In this document: positions 26,060 to 34,714 of the stretch, piece after piece
How positions within the stretch are numbered: the first letter of the stretch is position 1
Layout of the letters: every line of letters starts with the position of its first letter
Source of the DNA: Actinocorallia herbida
GTDB taxonomy: Bacteria > Actinomycetota > Actinomycetes > Streptosporangiales > Streptosporangiaceae
NCBI RefSeq assembly: GCF_003751225.1
Contig: NZ_RJKE01000001.1
Location: 4,526,001 to 4,590,000 of the forward strand
Length of the DNA: 64,000 bases
Reading direction: 5' to 3'
Made by a program: the position numbers and the translations under genes
Notes under the pieces: model-generated
Databases searched by the model: none
Told to the model about the DNA's origin: nothing
Seen by the model: the letters and a program-made list of their open reading frames with translations, nothing else

Positions 26060-28900
26060 TCAGCGCGGGCCGGGCGGGCCCGCCTCTCCGGCGGGCCGCA
26101 GGTGGCCCGACTCGACGGCCCGGGCCAGCTCGACCCGGTTGCCGCAGCCGGTCTTGGTGTAGATGCGGCTCAGATACGCCTCGACCGTCTTCACGCTGAG
26201 GAAGACGGCCGAGGCGATCTCGCGGTTGGTGAACCGCTGCTGGACCAGGCGCACGATCTGCTCCTCGGTCTCGGTGAGCAGCCGGCTCGGCCTGGTGCGC
26301 AGGCGCGGCAGCGGCATGCCGCGGCGGCGCAGCTCGGCAACGGCCCGCTGCTTCCACGGCGCCGCGCCCAGGGTCTGGAAGATCCGGGCGGCCTCGGTCA
26401 GGTGTTCCGCGGCCTCGTGGTCGAGCATCCCCAGCGCCAGCCGGACCGAGCCGCGGTGCAGGGCCAGGGCGTGCGCGTCGGCGACCCGCATCGCCTCGAG
26501 CAGCTCCGCGACGTCCCCGGTGGCGCGGCCGTGCGCGAGCCGGACCGCCACATAGGTGGGGTGGTCGACGACGTCGCGCCCCTCGTCCAGCAGGTCCGCG
26601 ACCAGTTCGGCGGCGAGCCGCGACCGGCCGGCGGCGATCTCGGTGTCGGCGAGGCGGCTCAGCAGCAGCGCGCGCACCCAGCGCGGCATCGTCGGCCGCT
26701 CCAGCTGGAGCTTGAGGTCGCTGCGGGCCGCCTCCAGGTCGCCGCTGAGCAGGTGGAAGCCCGCGCGCGCCCAGACCTGGATCGCGTCGCAGTGCGCGTC
26801 GCCGGAGAGCGGCTTCTCGGCCGCGCGGCGCGCCGCGGCCCAGTCGCCGCGGTTGGCCAGGATCTCGATCTCCGCCGTGCGCATCACGCCGAGGTGCATG
26901 CGCGAGCCGGTCAGCTCGAGGTCGTGCGCGGTGGCGTCGATGATCGACAGCGCCGCCGACCAGTCACCGAGGTGGTCCGCGTTCTGGACCTGCGCGGTGG
27001 CCAGGTCGTTGTTGTAGAGGGTCCACCCGACGGTCGCCTGCACCTGCTGGGCCCGCGCGATGGCGGCCGAGGCGAGGCGGGTCTCCCCCGTGCCGGCGTG
27101 CGCGTAGCTGACGACGGCGAGCGCGGCGAGCTCGAACGGCGCGGGGGCCTCGTCGGCGGCCCGCTCCATCATCGCGCACAGCCGCGGGAGCTCGTCGACG
27201 CGCCGCTGCACGAAACGCATCCGCATCAGGTGGCCGATCGCGACGATCCGCTCCTGCGGGGAGAGCGAGGGCAGCCCGGCCTCCACCTCCCGTGCCCGGT
27301 CGAGCGCCTCGCCGGCCCGGCCCACGCCCATGTGGATGTGCGCGGCCTTGGCCAGGAACGTCAGGCTGGAGGCGGACCTGGGCAGCTCGTCGTCGATGAG
27401 GCCGACCGCGTCGTGCATCTCGCCCGCGAGCACCATGCCGTCGACGACCTGGGTCACCAGGCGAGTCCGCGCGACGCCCTCCGGCATCAGGGCCAGGGCG
27501 CGCAGCCCCGCGCCGACCGCCTCGTCGGGCCGCCCGGCCAGCAGGTAGGCGCGGGAGAGGCGCGCGAGCAGCGCCGGACGCCGTGCGTCCTCATCGGGAA
27601 GGACGCCGATCGCCTTCCGGTACCAGCCGACCGACGACCCGGGCGCGGCGTCGCAGGCCCGCTCGGCCGCCCGGGTCAGCGTCGCGATCGCCCGTTCGTC
27701 GCCGACCTCGGCGACATGCTGGATGTGGTGCGCGATCTCCAGGTCGACCGCGGGCGACGACGGCAGCGCGGCCAGCTGCTCGGCCGCCGTCCGGTGCCAT
27801 CGCCACCGCTGGGCGGGGCCTATCTCCTGGTAGAGCGCCTCACGGACCAGTTCGTGGCTCACGCTGTACCCGTTGCGGTCCCGCAGGCGCAGGACGCCGC
27901 GGCTCACCAGGCTGTCGAAGGCGGTGTCGGCCTGCTCGTGGGTGAGACCGGCGAGCATGGCGGCCAGGCCCACCCGGGCGTGGCCGACCACACCGAGGAG
28001 CGCCACCGCACGGCTCAGCGCGGCGGCGGGCGGGTCGATCCGCAGCACCCGGCGCACGAAGGCGCGGCGCCGGTCCTCGGTGAACTCGATGCCCTCCGCG
28101 GCGCCCAAGCCCGCGGCCTCCCCCGCCGCCCCGGACTCGCGCACGCTGAGGCTCGCCTCGATGGCGAACAGCGGGTTGCCCGCGCTCAGCCGGTGGATGG
28201 TGTCGATCCACGCGGCGGTGTCGGCGGCGGGTCCGAGCACCGTGGCGGCGATCCGCTCGATGGCGTCGTCGGACAGCCGGCCGAGCGCGATCTCGGAGAT
28301 CCGCTTCTCGCCCCGCAGGCGTTCGAGCAGCGGCGTGACGGCGGACGGCGTCCCCGGCTCGCGGTCGCGCATGTTGCCGAGCAGGACCAGCGCGTGCCCT
28401 CCGCGTAGCCGCAGGAGATGGCCGACCAGGACGACGGTGTCGACGTCGGACTGCGCCAGTTCGTCGAACGCCAGCGCCACCGGGCGCTCCGCGGTCAGGG
28501 CGGTGAAGAAGCGCGACGCGGTCGCACGCACCGAGGCGGTCGAGTGCGCGGCGGCGACGTCCAGCGCGGTGAGGAGGTCCCGGGCCGACGACGCGAGGTC
28601 GTCGTCCATGGCGGGCAGCCCCTTCACGATCGCGTGCCGCAGACCCGCGTAGGGGACCATGTGGTCGAGTTCATCGGCCTGGATGTCGAACACCGTCCAG
28701 CCGCGCTCGCGCATGGCCGCGCCTGCGCTCGCGAGGAGCCGGGACTTGCCGATGCCCGCCTCACCGACGATCAGCACCGCGCGCCCGGCCGGGTCCGCCG
28801 GGTCTCCGACGCGTTCTTCGACGGTCTTCAGATCCTCGGCCCGGCCGGTCAGCGGCACGTCGTCACCGGCCACCAGGCCCCCGCGCGGCTGCGTCGTCAC
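26060..28900 (-). CDS. Large LuxR-family ATP-binding regulator (LAL/MalT-like)
   Basis: About 946 aa. Residues about 15-330 form an STAND-type AAA ATPase (Walker A GEAGIGKSRLL; VALAFDELAQSD as Walker B). Residues about 330-860 are helical repeats of TPR type. The last 65 residues are a LuxR helix-turn-helix (LTETEEQIVRLVQQRFTNRE, then SVKTVEAYLSRIYTKTG). Such regulators are usually activators switched by a ligand bound to the repeat region. It is convergent with the importer operon and divergent from the esterase/ligase operon, so both may be targets. The GTG at 28900 has GAGGAG four bases upstream; GTG 28903 is an alternative. Confidence 0.9.
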   Translation of the reverse strand: MTTQPRGGLVAGDDVPLTGRAEDLKTVEERVGDPADPAGRAVLIVGEAGIGKSRLLASAGAAMRERGWTVFDIQADELDHMVPYAGLRHAIVKGLPAMDDDLASSARDLLTALDVAAAHSTASVRATASRFFTALTAERPVALAFDELAQSDVDTVVLVGHLLRLRGGHALVLLGNMRDREPGTPSAVTPLLERLRGEKRISEIALGRLSDDAIERIAATVLGPAADTAAWIDTIHRLSAGNPLFAIEASLSVRESGAAGEAAGLGAAEGIEFTEDRRRAFVRRVLRIDPPAAALSRAVALLGVVGHARVGLAAMLAGLTHEQADTAFDSLVSRGVLRLRDRNGYSVSHELVREALYQEIGPAQRWRWHRTAAEQLAALPSSPAVDLEIAHHIQHVAEVGDERAIATLTRAAERACDAAPGSSVGWYRKAIGVLPDEDARRPALLARLSRAYLLAGRPDEAVGAGLRALALMPEGVARTRLVTQVVDGMVLAGEMHDAVGLIDDELPRSASSLTFLAKAAHIHMGVGRAGEALDRAREVEAGLPSLSPQERIVAIGHLMRMRFVQRRVDELPRLCAMMERAADEAPAPFELAALAVVSYAHAGTGETRLASAAIARAQQVQATVGWTLYNNDLATAQVQNADHLGDWSAALSIIDATAHDLELTGSRMHLGVMRTAEIEILANRGDWAAARRAAEKPLSGDAHCDAIQVWARAGFHLLSGDLEAARSDLKLQLERPTMPRWVRALLLSRLADTEIAAGRSRLAAELVADLLDEGRDVVDHPTYVAVRLAHGRATGDVAELLEAMRVADAHALALHRGSVRLALGMLDHEAAEHLTEAARIFQTLGAAPWKQRAVAELRRRGMPLPRLRTRPSRLLTETEEQIVRLVQQRFTNREIASAVFLSVKTVEAYLSRIYTKTGCGNRVELARAVESGHLRPAGEAGPPGPR

Positions 28901-28930
28901 CACTCTCCTCGACTTCCGGGATGAATGTAA

Positions 28931-29044
28931 CACAGGCGTAACATCCTGTGAATGTCGAGGCTTTTCCGCCTCAGCGGCTCTTTCCCCTGGCATTGGACAG
29001 GCCCCCGCTTAATTCGCGGGTGGCACCCTCTGTGCCAGGGTGCC
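28931..29044. promoter_or_regulatory. Inverted repeats between LAL regulator and esterase operon
   Basis: CACAGG-N8-CCTGTG (28931-28950) overlaps two direct GTAACA repeats (28927-28932, 28938-28943) spaced 11 bp apart, one helical turn. This is a plausible activator site for the LuxR-type regulator. A second perfect repeat, GGCACCCT (29022-29029) with AGGGTGCC (29037-29044), lies 48 bases before the esterase start and could form a leader hairpin. Confidence 0.55.
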
Positions 29045-29091
29045 GGTTTCTCCGGATCATCGACTGCGGCAACGACAGCGAGGAGGCTGGC

Positions 29092-30627
29092 ATGAGTGTG
29101 TTGGTGTCGACGACTTACGGACAGGTCGAGGGAACGGTCGAGGACGGGATCGCGGTCTTCCGAGGCATCCCCTACGCGCAGGCCCCGGTGGGTCCGCTCC
29201 GGTTCCGTCCCCCCGTCGCGCCGGAGGGCTGGACCGGCGTGCGGCCGGCCCTCGCCTACGGCGCGGCGGCGCCGCAGCCGCGGCCGGACGGCGCCGTCGG
29301 CGACATCTTCTCCCCGGGCCACCCCACCGGCGAGGACTGCCTCTCGGTCAACGTCTGGACCCCCGATCCCGGCGCGAGCGGCCTCCCGGTGCTGGTGTGG
29401 ATCCACGGCGGCGCGTTCCTGTTCGGCAGCAGCGCCGACGACCTCATCGAGCGCGGCGCGTTCGCGCGCTCCGGCGTCGTGACGGTGACGATCAACTACC
29501 GCCTCGGCGTGGACGGCTACCTGTTCGTGGAGGACGACCCCGACGGGGGTGACTACGGCACGCTCGACCAGATCGCGGCGCTGCGGTGGGTGCGCGCCAA
29601 CATCTCCGCGTTCGGCGGCGACCCGGACCGCGTCACCGTCGCGGGCGAGTCGGCCGGCGGCACCGCGGTGTGCGCGCTGCTCGCCGCACCGGCGGCACAG
29701 GGCCTGTTCGCCCGTGCCATCGCGCAGAGCGCCTACCCCGATCCGCTGCTCTCCCAGGAGTCCGGCCGGATCATCGCCCGCGAGCTCAAGGAGCGGCTCG
29801 CCGCCCTGGCGCCCGATCTCGACTCGGTGGGCGAGGTGCGGGAGCTGCACCCCGAATACGTGCTGCAGGCGGTCAAGGAGCTGTTCGAGGACGTCGCGAA
29901 CCGCGACGCCGCCCGGTACGGCCCGGAGATCGCGGCCCAGATGAACCCGTTGATGCCCGTCGTCGGCGGCGCGGTGCTCCCGGAGCGCCCGCTGGAGGTG
30001 GCGCGGGACGGCAGGCTCGCCGACGTCGACCTGCTCATCGGCACGAACCGCGACGAGTTCCGCATCGTGTTCGCCCTCGGCATGATGTCGGTGGCCGACG
30101 AGCTGGTGGACGCGCTGTTCGAGGCGACCTTCCCGGGGCGTGGCGCGGAAGCGCTCAAGGTCTACGCGCAGGACCGGCCGGACGCCTCGAAGGTCGACCT
30201 GCTCGCGGCGCTGGAGACCGACCGCTCCTATCGGGTGGGCTCCACCCGGCTCGCCGACGCGCACGCCGCGCAGCGGCCCGGCAGCACGTTCTGCTACCGG
30301 TTCACCTGGCCGTCGACCGCGTTCGGCGGGGCGATCGGCGCGGCGCACTCGGTCGAGCTCCCGTTCGTGTTCGACGCGCTCGGCACCCCGATGGCCGAGG
30401 CGCTGACCGGGCCGGACGCGCCACAGCGGCTCGCCGACGACATCCACCGGGCCTGGGTGGCCTTCATCGGCACCGGCGACCCGAACCACGCGGGCCTGCC
30501 CGAGTGGCCCGCGTACGACGGCGACACCCGGCCGGTGCTCGAGCTGTCGCCCGACCACCGGGTCGTCGCGAACCCCGGTGGCGACGAGCTGGCGCTGTGG
30601 TCCGACACCGCCGCGTCGGGAGCCTGA
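29092..30627 (+). CDS. Type B carboxylesterase
   Basis: 511 aa, the normal length for the cholinesterase/para-nitrobenzyl esterase family. Seen: oxyanion motif WIHGGAF (residues 103-109), nucleophile elbow GESAGG with S187, E322 in GTNRDEF, and H419 in GAAHSVELPF. No signal peptide, so cytoplasmic. GAGGAGG precedes the ATG at 29092. It is the first gene of an operon with two acid-CoA ligases and an enoyl-CoA hydratase, so it probably releases a carboxylic acid or alcohol from an imported or oxidised ester before CoA activation. The ester is unknown. Confidence 0.92.
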   Translation: MSVLVSTTYGQVEGTVEDGIAVFRGIPYAQAPVGPLRFRPPVAPEGWTGVRPALAYGAAAPQPRPDGAVGDIFSPGHPTGEDCLSVNVWTPDPGASGLPVLVWIHGGAFLFGSSADDLIERGAFARSGVVTVTINYRLGVDGYLFVEDDPDGGDYGTLDQIAALRWVRANISAFGGDPDRVTVAGESAGGTAVCALLAAPAAQGLFARAIAQSAYPDPLLSQESGRIIARELKERLAALAPDLDSVGEVRELHPEYVLQAVKELFEDVANRDAARYGPEIAAQMNPLMPVVGGAVLPERPLEVARDGRLADVDLLIGTNRDEFRIVFALGMMSVADELVDALFEATFPGRGAEALKVYAQDRPDASKVDLLAALETDRSYRVGSTRLADAHAAQRPGSTFCYRFTWPSTAFGGAIGAAHSVELPFVFDALGTPMAEALTGPDAPQRLADDIHRAWVAFIGTGDPNHAGLPEWPAYDGDTRPVLELSPDHRVVANPGGDELALWSDTAASGA

Positions 30628-30630
30628 GCG

Positions 30631-32085
30631 TTGCGTCCCGTAGGCGACATCCTCACCGGGCACGCCACGAGGCGGCCGGACGAGCTCGCGTTCACCTGCG
30701 GCGACCGGTCGATCACCTGGGCGGGGCTGGAGTCCCGCGCCAACCGGCTGGCCCGCGCCTATCAGCGGCGCGGCGTCGGGCACGGCGACCTGGTCACCGT
30801 CGCGCTCCCGAACTCCATCGAGACCTTCGCGGTCTTCTACGCGCTCTGGAAGATCGGCGCGGTCCCGCAGCCGGTGTCCGCCAGGCTGCCGGGCCCCGAG
30901 CTGGCGCGGATCGTGGCGCTCGCCGATCCGTCCCTGGTGATCGGCGCGGTCGCCGACCTCGTGCCCGGCCGACAGGTGCTCGCACCGGGGTTCGAGCCCG
31001 ACCCGGACCTCTCCGACGGCCCGCTGCCGTCGGCGGTGTCCCCGTCCTGGAAGGCGCCCACCTCCGGCGGCAGCACCGGACGCCCGAAACTGATCGTCTC
31101 CGGCCACACCGGCGCACCCGACGTCGAGGCGCTGGCCCGGATCTTCCTGCTGCGGCCCGGACAGGTGCAATTGGTCCCCGGACCGCTCTACCACAACGCG
31201 CCGCTGACCCTTTCCACCGTCGGCTCGTACCTCGGCCAGCACGTCGTCGTCATGCCGCGGTTCGACGCCGCCGCGGCGCTCACGGCGATCGCCGAGCACC
31301 GCGTCACCATCGTCAACCTCGTGCCGACGATGATGCTGCGGATGCTGCGGCTCATCGACGCCGATCCCGGCAGGTACGACCTGAGCTCGCTCGAGGTCGT
31401 CTGGCACATGGGCGGCCCGTGCCCCGAGTGGCTCAAGGACCGGTGGATCGAGCTGGTCGGCGCGGCCCGGATCTGGGAGCTGTACGGCGGCACGGAAAGC
31501 CAGGCCTTCACGACCATCGACGGCGTCGCGTGGCAGCGGCGGCGCGGCTCGGTCGGCCGCCCGGTCACGGGCGAGATCGCGGTGCTCGACCCCGACGGCA
31601 CGCCGGCACCGCCCGGCGTGGTCGGCGAGGTCGTGCTCCGCCGGAGCGCCGGGACGCCCCCGACGTACCGGTACATCGGCGCGGAACCCCGCGAGTTCGG
31701 CGACGGCTGGGAGTCGCTCGGCGACCTCGGCAGCCTCGACGAGGACGGATACCTCTATCTGGCCGACCGGCGCGTCGACATGATCGTGACCGGGGGCGCG
31801 AACGTCTACCCGGCCGAGGTCGAGTCGGCGATCCAGGAGCACCCGGACGTCGCCTCCGTCGTCGTCATCGGCCTGCCCGACGAAGATCTGGGCGCGCGGG
31901 TGCACGCGCTCGTGCAGACCGGCGGGCGGCCCTTGGACGAGGACGAGGTCAAGGCGTTCGCCGCGGCGAGGCTCGCCGGCTACAAGGTCCCCCGCACCGT
32001 GCGGTTCGTCGAGGAGGTCCTGCGCGACGACGCGGGAAAAGTACGGCGCAGCGCGCTGCGCGATCGAGAGGTGGCCCGCACATGA
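30631..32085 (+). CDS. Acid-CoA ligase (ANL superfamily), copy 1
   Basis: 484 aa. It activates a carboxylic acid to acyl-AMP, then acyl-CoA. Seen: the phosphate-binding loop PTSGGSTGRPKLI (a GGSTG variant of the usual SGTTG), the adenine motif LYGGTES, the hinge YLADRRVDMIVTGGANVYPAE, and the catalytic Lys in DDAGKVRRS at the C-terminus. Start is TTG at 30631 with GGGAG eight bases before it, three bases after the esterase stop. The variant loop is shared with proteins annotated as bile-acid or long-chain acid-CoA ligases. It is closely paralogous to the next gene. Confidence 0.9.
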   Translation: MRPVGDILTGHATRRPDELAFTCGDRSITWAGLESRANRLARAYQRRGVGHGDLVTVALPNSIETFAVFYALWKIGAVPQPVSARLPGPELARIVALADPSLVIGAVADLVPGRQVLAPGFEPDPDLSDGPLPSAVSPSWKAPTSGGSTGRPKLIVSGHTGAPDVEALARIFLLRPGQVQLVPGPLYHNAPLTLSTVGSYLGQHVVVMPRFDAAAALTAIAEHRVTIVNLVPTMMLRMLRLIDADPGRYDLSSLEVVWHMGGPCPEWLKDRWIELVGAARIWELYGGTESQAFTTIDGVAWQRRRGSVGRPVTGEIAVLDPDGTPAPPGVVGEVVLRRSAGTPPTYRYIGAEPREFGDGWESLGDLGSLDEDGYLYLADRRVDMIVTGGANVYPAEVESAIQEHPDVASVVVIGLPDEDLGARVHALVQTGGRPLDEDEVKAFAAARLAGYKVPRTVRFVEEVLRDDAGKVRRSALRDREVART

Positions 32086-33548
32086 CCGACCCACTCCCCG
32101 TCGGGGACCTCCTGACGGCACACGCCGCGGCGAGACCGGACGATCCGGCGGTGACCGGCGACGGCCGCACCGTGACGTTCGCGCGGCTCGAGGCGCGCGC
32201 CAACCGCCTCGCCCGCGCCTACCGGCGCCTCGGTGTGGCGCAGGGCGACCTGGTGAGCGTCGGCCTGCCCAACGGCGTCGAGTTCTACGAGTCCTGCTAC
32301 GCGATCTGGAAGCTCGGCGCCGTCCCCCAGCCGCTGTCCTACCGGCTCCCCCCGGCCGAGCTCGCCCAGGTGCTGAAGCTCGCCGACCCGTCGCTGGTCA
32401 TCGGGTTCGACGCCGCGGTGGCCGGTGGACGCGCCTGCCTGCCCGCCGGATTCGAGCCGGATGCCACGCTGGAGGAGACGCCGCTGCCTTCGCGGGTCTC
32501 GCCGTCGTGGAAGGCGCCGACCTCGGGCGGCAGCACCGGCGTGCCCAAGATCATCCTTTCGGGGGCGTCGAGCGCGTTCAACGTGGAGGCGTCCGCCGCC
32601 GTCTTCGGGATGCGGTCCCATCAGGTGCAGCTCGTGCCGGGACCGCTGTACCACAACGCGCCGTTCGCCTGGTCGATGCTCGGCTCCCACCTCGGCCAGC
32701 ACGTGGTGGTGCTGCCGCGGTTCGACGCCGAGGCGGTCCTCGAGGCGGTCCAGCGCCACCGCGTGCAGTGGCTCAGCCTGGTGCCGACGATGATGCACCG
32801 CATCGTCCAGCTCGTCGATGAGCGCCCCGGCGCCTACGACCTCGGCTCGCTGGAGCACGTCTTCCACACCGGCGCGCCCTGCCCTCCCTGGCTCAAGCGG
32901 CGGTGGATCGACCTGGTCGGCGGCGCCCGGCTGCACGAGGGCTACGGCGGCACCGAGGGCATCGCGATCACCTCGATCGACGGCACCGACTGGCTCGCCC
33001 ATCCCGGCTCCGTCGGCCGGGTCGCCGCCGGGGAGATGCGCGTCGTCGACGGGGCGGGCCGCCCGCTCCCGGCCGGGGAGATCGGCGAGATCCAGATGCG
33101 CCGTCCCGCCGGCACGCCCCCGACCTACCGCTACCTCGGCGCCGAGACCGTCGAGAAGCCGGGCGGCTGGGAGACCATCGGCGACCTCGGGCACTTCGAC
33201 GAAGAGGGCTATCTGTTCCTGAGCGACCGCCGCCTCGACCTCGTCGTCTCCGGGGGCGCGAACGTGTACCCGGCGGAGGTCGAGGCGGCGATCCTCGAAC
33301 ACCCGCGGGTGCTGACCGCGGCCGTGGTGGGGCTGCCCGACGACGACCTGGGGCAGCGCGTGCACGCCGTCGTCCAGGCCGACGGGGAGCTGTCCGCCGA
33401 GGCGCTCGCGGAGTTCGTGGGCGAGCGCCTGGTCCGCTACAAGGTGCCGCGCTCCTTCCGCTTCGTGGACCACCCCCTGCGGGACGAGGCGGGGAAGGTG
33501 CGGCGCGCGGAGGTGCGCGAGCGTGAGCTCGCCCTGCTCTCGTCTTGA
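32082..33548 (+). CDS. Acid-CoA ligase (ANL superfamily), copy 2
   Basis: 488 aa, overlapping the preceding ligase by ATGA. It keeps the same variant loop (PTSGGSTGVPKII), GYGGTEG, FLSDRRLDLVVSGGANVYP and the C-terminal catalytic Lys (DEAGKVRRA). Block by block it is clearly a duplicate of copy 1, yet it differs in the acyl pocket region (LYHNAPFAWSMLGSHLGQ versus LYHNAPLTLSTVGSYLGQ) and in the loop after GYGGTE. This suggests two related acids or two stages of one pathway. Confidence 0.9.
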   Translation: MTDPLPVGDLLTAHAAARPDDPAVTGDGRTVTFARLEARANRLARAYRRLGVAQGDLVSVGLPNGVEFYESCYAIWKLGAVPQPLSYRLPPAELAQVLKLADPSLVIGFDAAVAGGRACLPAGFEPDATLEETPLPSRVSPSWKAPTSGGSTGVPKIILSGASSAFNVEASAAVFGMRSHQVQLVPGPLYHNAPFAWSMLGSHLGQHVVVLPRFDAEAVLEAVQRHRVQWLSLVPTMMHRIVQLVDERPGAYDLGSLEHVFHTGAPCPPWLKRRWIDLVGGARLHEGYGGTEGIAITSIDGTDWLAHPGSVGRVAAGEMRVVDGAGRPLPAGEIGEIQMRRPAGTPPTYRYLGAETVEKPGGWETIGDLGHFDEEGYLFLSDRRLDLVVSGGANVYPAEVEAAILEHPRVLTAAVVGLPDDDLGQRVHAVVQADGELSAEALAEFVGERLVRYKVPRSFRFVDHPLRDEAGKVRRAEVRERELALLSS

Positions 33549-33582
33549 CGTCAATCCGGATCGACCTGGAAGAAGGAGCCCC

Positions 33583-34494
33583 ATGACCGAGTACCGCTAC
33601 CTGAAGTACGAGACGTTCGACGACGGCAAGGTCGTGCGCATCTCGTTGAACCGGCCGGAGCGCCGCAACGCGCAGAGCCGCGGCCTCCTCGTCGAGCTGG
33701 ACGAGGCGTTCCTGCGCGCCGAGCGCGACGACGTCGTCCGGGTCGTCATCCTCGCCGGGGAGGGTCCGACGTTCTCCTCGGGCCACGACCTCGGCTCGCG
33801 CGAGTACCTTGCGGAGAGCACCCCCGGCCCGTCCCAGCACCCCACCTACGGGTTCAACGGCGGGACCCGCCTCGCCGCCGAGCGACGGATGCTGCAGGAG
33901 CACCACTACTTCCAGGAGAACACGAAGCGGTGGCGCAACCTGCGCAAGATCACCATCGCTCAGGTGCAGGGCGAGATCTTCGCAGCGGGCCTGATGCTGG
34001 CCTGGGCGTGCGACCTCATCGTCGCCGCGGAGAACGCGCGGTTCGCCGACCCGGTCGGTCCCCGGCTCGGGGGCGCGGGCGTGGAGTACTTCGCGCACCC
34101 CTGGGAGTTCGGGCCGCGCAAGGCCAAGGAGCTGCTGCTGACCGGCGACGCGATCGACGCCGATGAGGCGCATCGCCTGGGCATGGTCAGCAAGGTGTTC
34201 CCGGTGGAGGACCTCGCGCAGCGGACCCTCGAGTTCGCGCAGCGCATCGCGCTGGTGCCGACCGCGGCGTCGCTGGGCACCAAGGAGGCGGTCAACCAGA
34301 GCGTCGACGCCCAGGGCTTCCAGATCGCGCTCTCCGCGGCGTTCTCGCTGCACCACGTGCTGCACGCGCACTGGGCCGAGCTGCACGGCAGCGACTGGCC
34401 GCTGGCCAAGGAGGAGGACGGGGTGCCGGACTGGCGCACCGCGCCGCCGGTGGCGCTCGCGGTCAAGGACAGCGTCGGCGGCGCCTGGGCGTGA
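33583..34494 (+). CDS. Enoyl-CoA hydratase/isomerase family protein
   Basis: 303 aa. Crotonase fold: SLNRPERRNAQS, EGPTFSSGHDLGS (oxyanion GHD), then AQVQGEIFAAGLMLAWACDLIVAAE. The usual hydratase Glu pair is not obvious, and a long insert (about residues 85-115, rich in His and aromatic residues) lies between the two oxyanion motifs. It may therefore hydrate a bulky acyl-CoA or cleave a ring. The ATG at 33583 has GAAGGAG nine bases upstream. It is the last gene of the esterase/ligase operon, closed by a strong hairpin. Confidence 0.88.
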   Translation: MTEYRYLKYETFDDGKVVRISLNRPERRNAQSRGLLVELDEAFLRAERDDVVRVVILAGEGPTFSSGHDLGSREYLAESTPGPSQHPTYGFNGGTRLAAERRMLQEHHYFQENTKRWRNLRKITIAQVQGEIFAAGLMLAWACDLIVAAENARFADPVGPRLGGAGVEYFAHPWEFGPRKAKELLLTGDAIDADEAHRLGMVSKVFPVEDLAQRTLEFAQRIALVPTAASLGTKEAVNQSVDAQGFQIALSAAFSLHHVLHAHWAELHGSDWPLAKEEDGVPDWRTAPPVALAVKDSVGGAWA

Positions 34495-34560
34495 CGTCCG
34501 GCGACGCGGCGGAGGGACCGGGGCCCGGCCCCGGCTCCTCGCCGGTCTCCCCCGCTTGAA

Positions 34561-34596
34561 CGGACGGCGGCCGGCCGGATGATCGGCCGCCGTCCG
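34561..34596 (+). terminator. Hairpin ending the esterase/ligase operon
   Basis: A perfect 13-bp stem (34561-34573 with 34584-34596) with a 10-base loop lies 66 bases after the hydratase stop and before the promoter of the next operon. Confidence 0.75.
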
Positions 34597-34662
34597 CCCC
34601 CGGGTCGCCCGGGCTCACCCGGCGTCTTCACCCCGGGTGCGCAGGCCATGCCGAATCACGAC

Positions 34663-34678
34663 TATTCCTATCGGAATA
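34663..34678 (+). promoter_or_regulatory. Operator-like palindrome upstream of the FAD monooxygenase operon
   Basis: TATTCC-TATC-GGAATA is a perfect 6-4-6 palindrome inside the most AT-rich 40 bases of this region, 36 bases before the start codon. No adjacent regulator gene exists, so the binding protein is unknown. Confidence 0.55.
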
Positions 34679-34714
34679 AAAGACTTAATACCGCAGGAAT
34701 CACAGGAGAGCCCC

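Noticed and set aside
28897-32121. A 1074-codon minus-strand open frame across the esterase and first ligase genes.
   Set aside because: Composition is a mirror of the plus-strand genes (Arg, Gly, His, Val runs); no start signal or domain. The plus strand has intact catalytic motifs.
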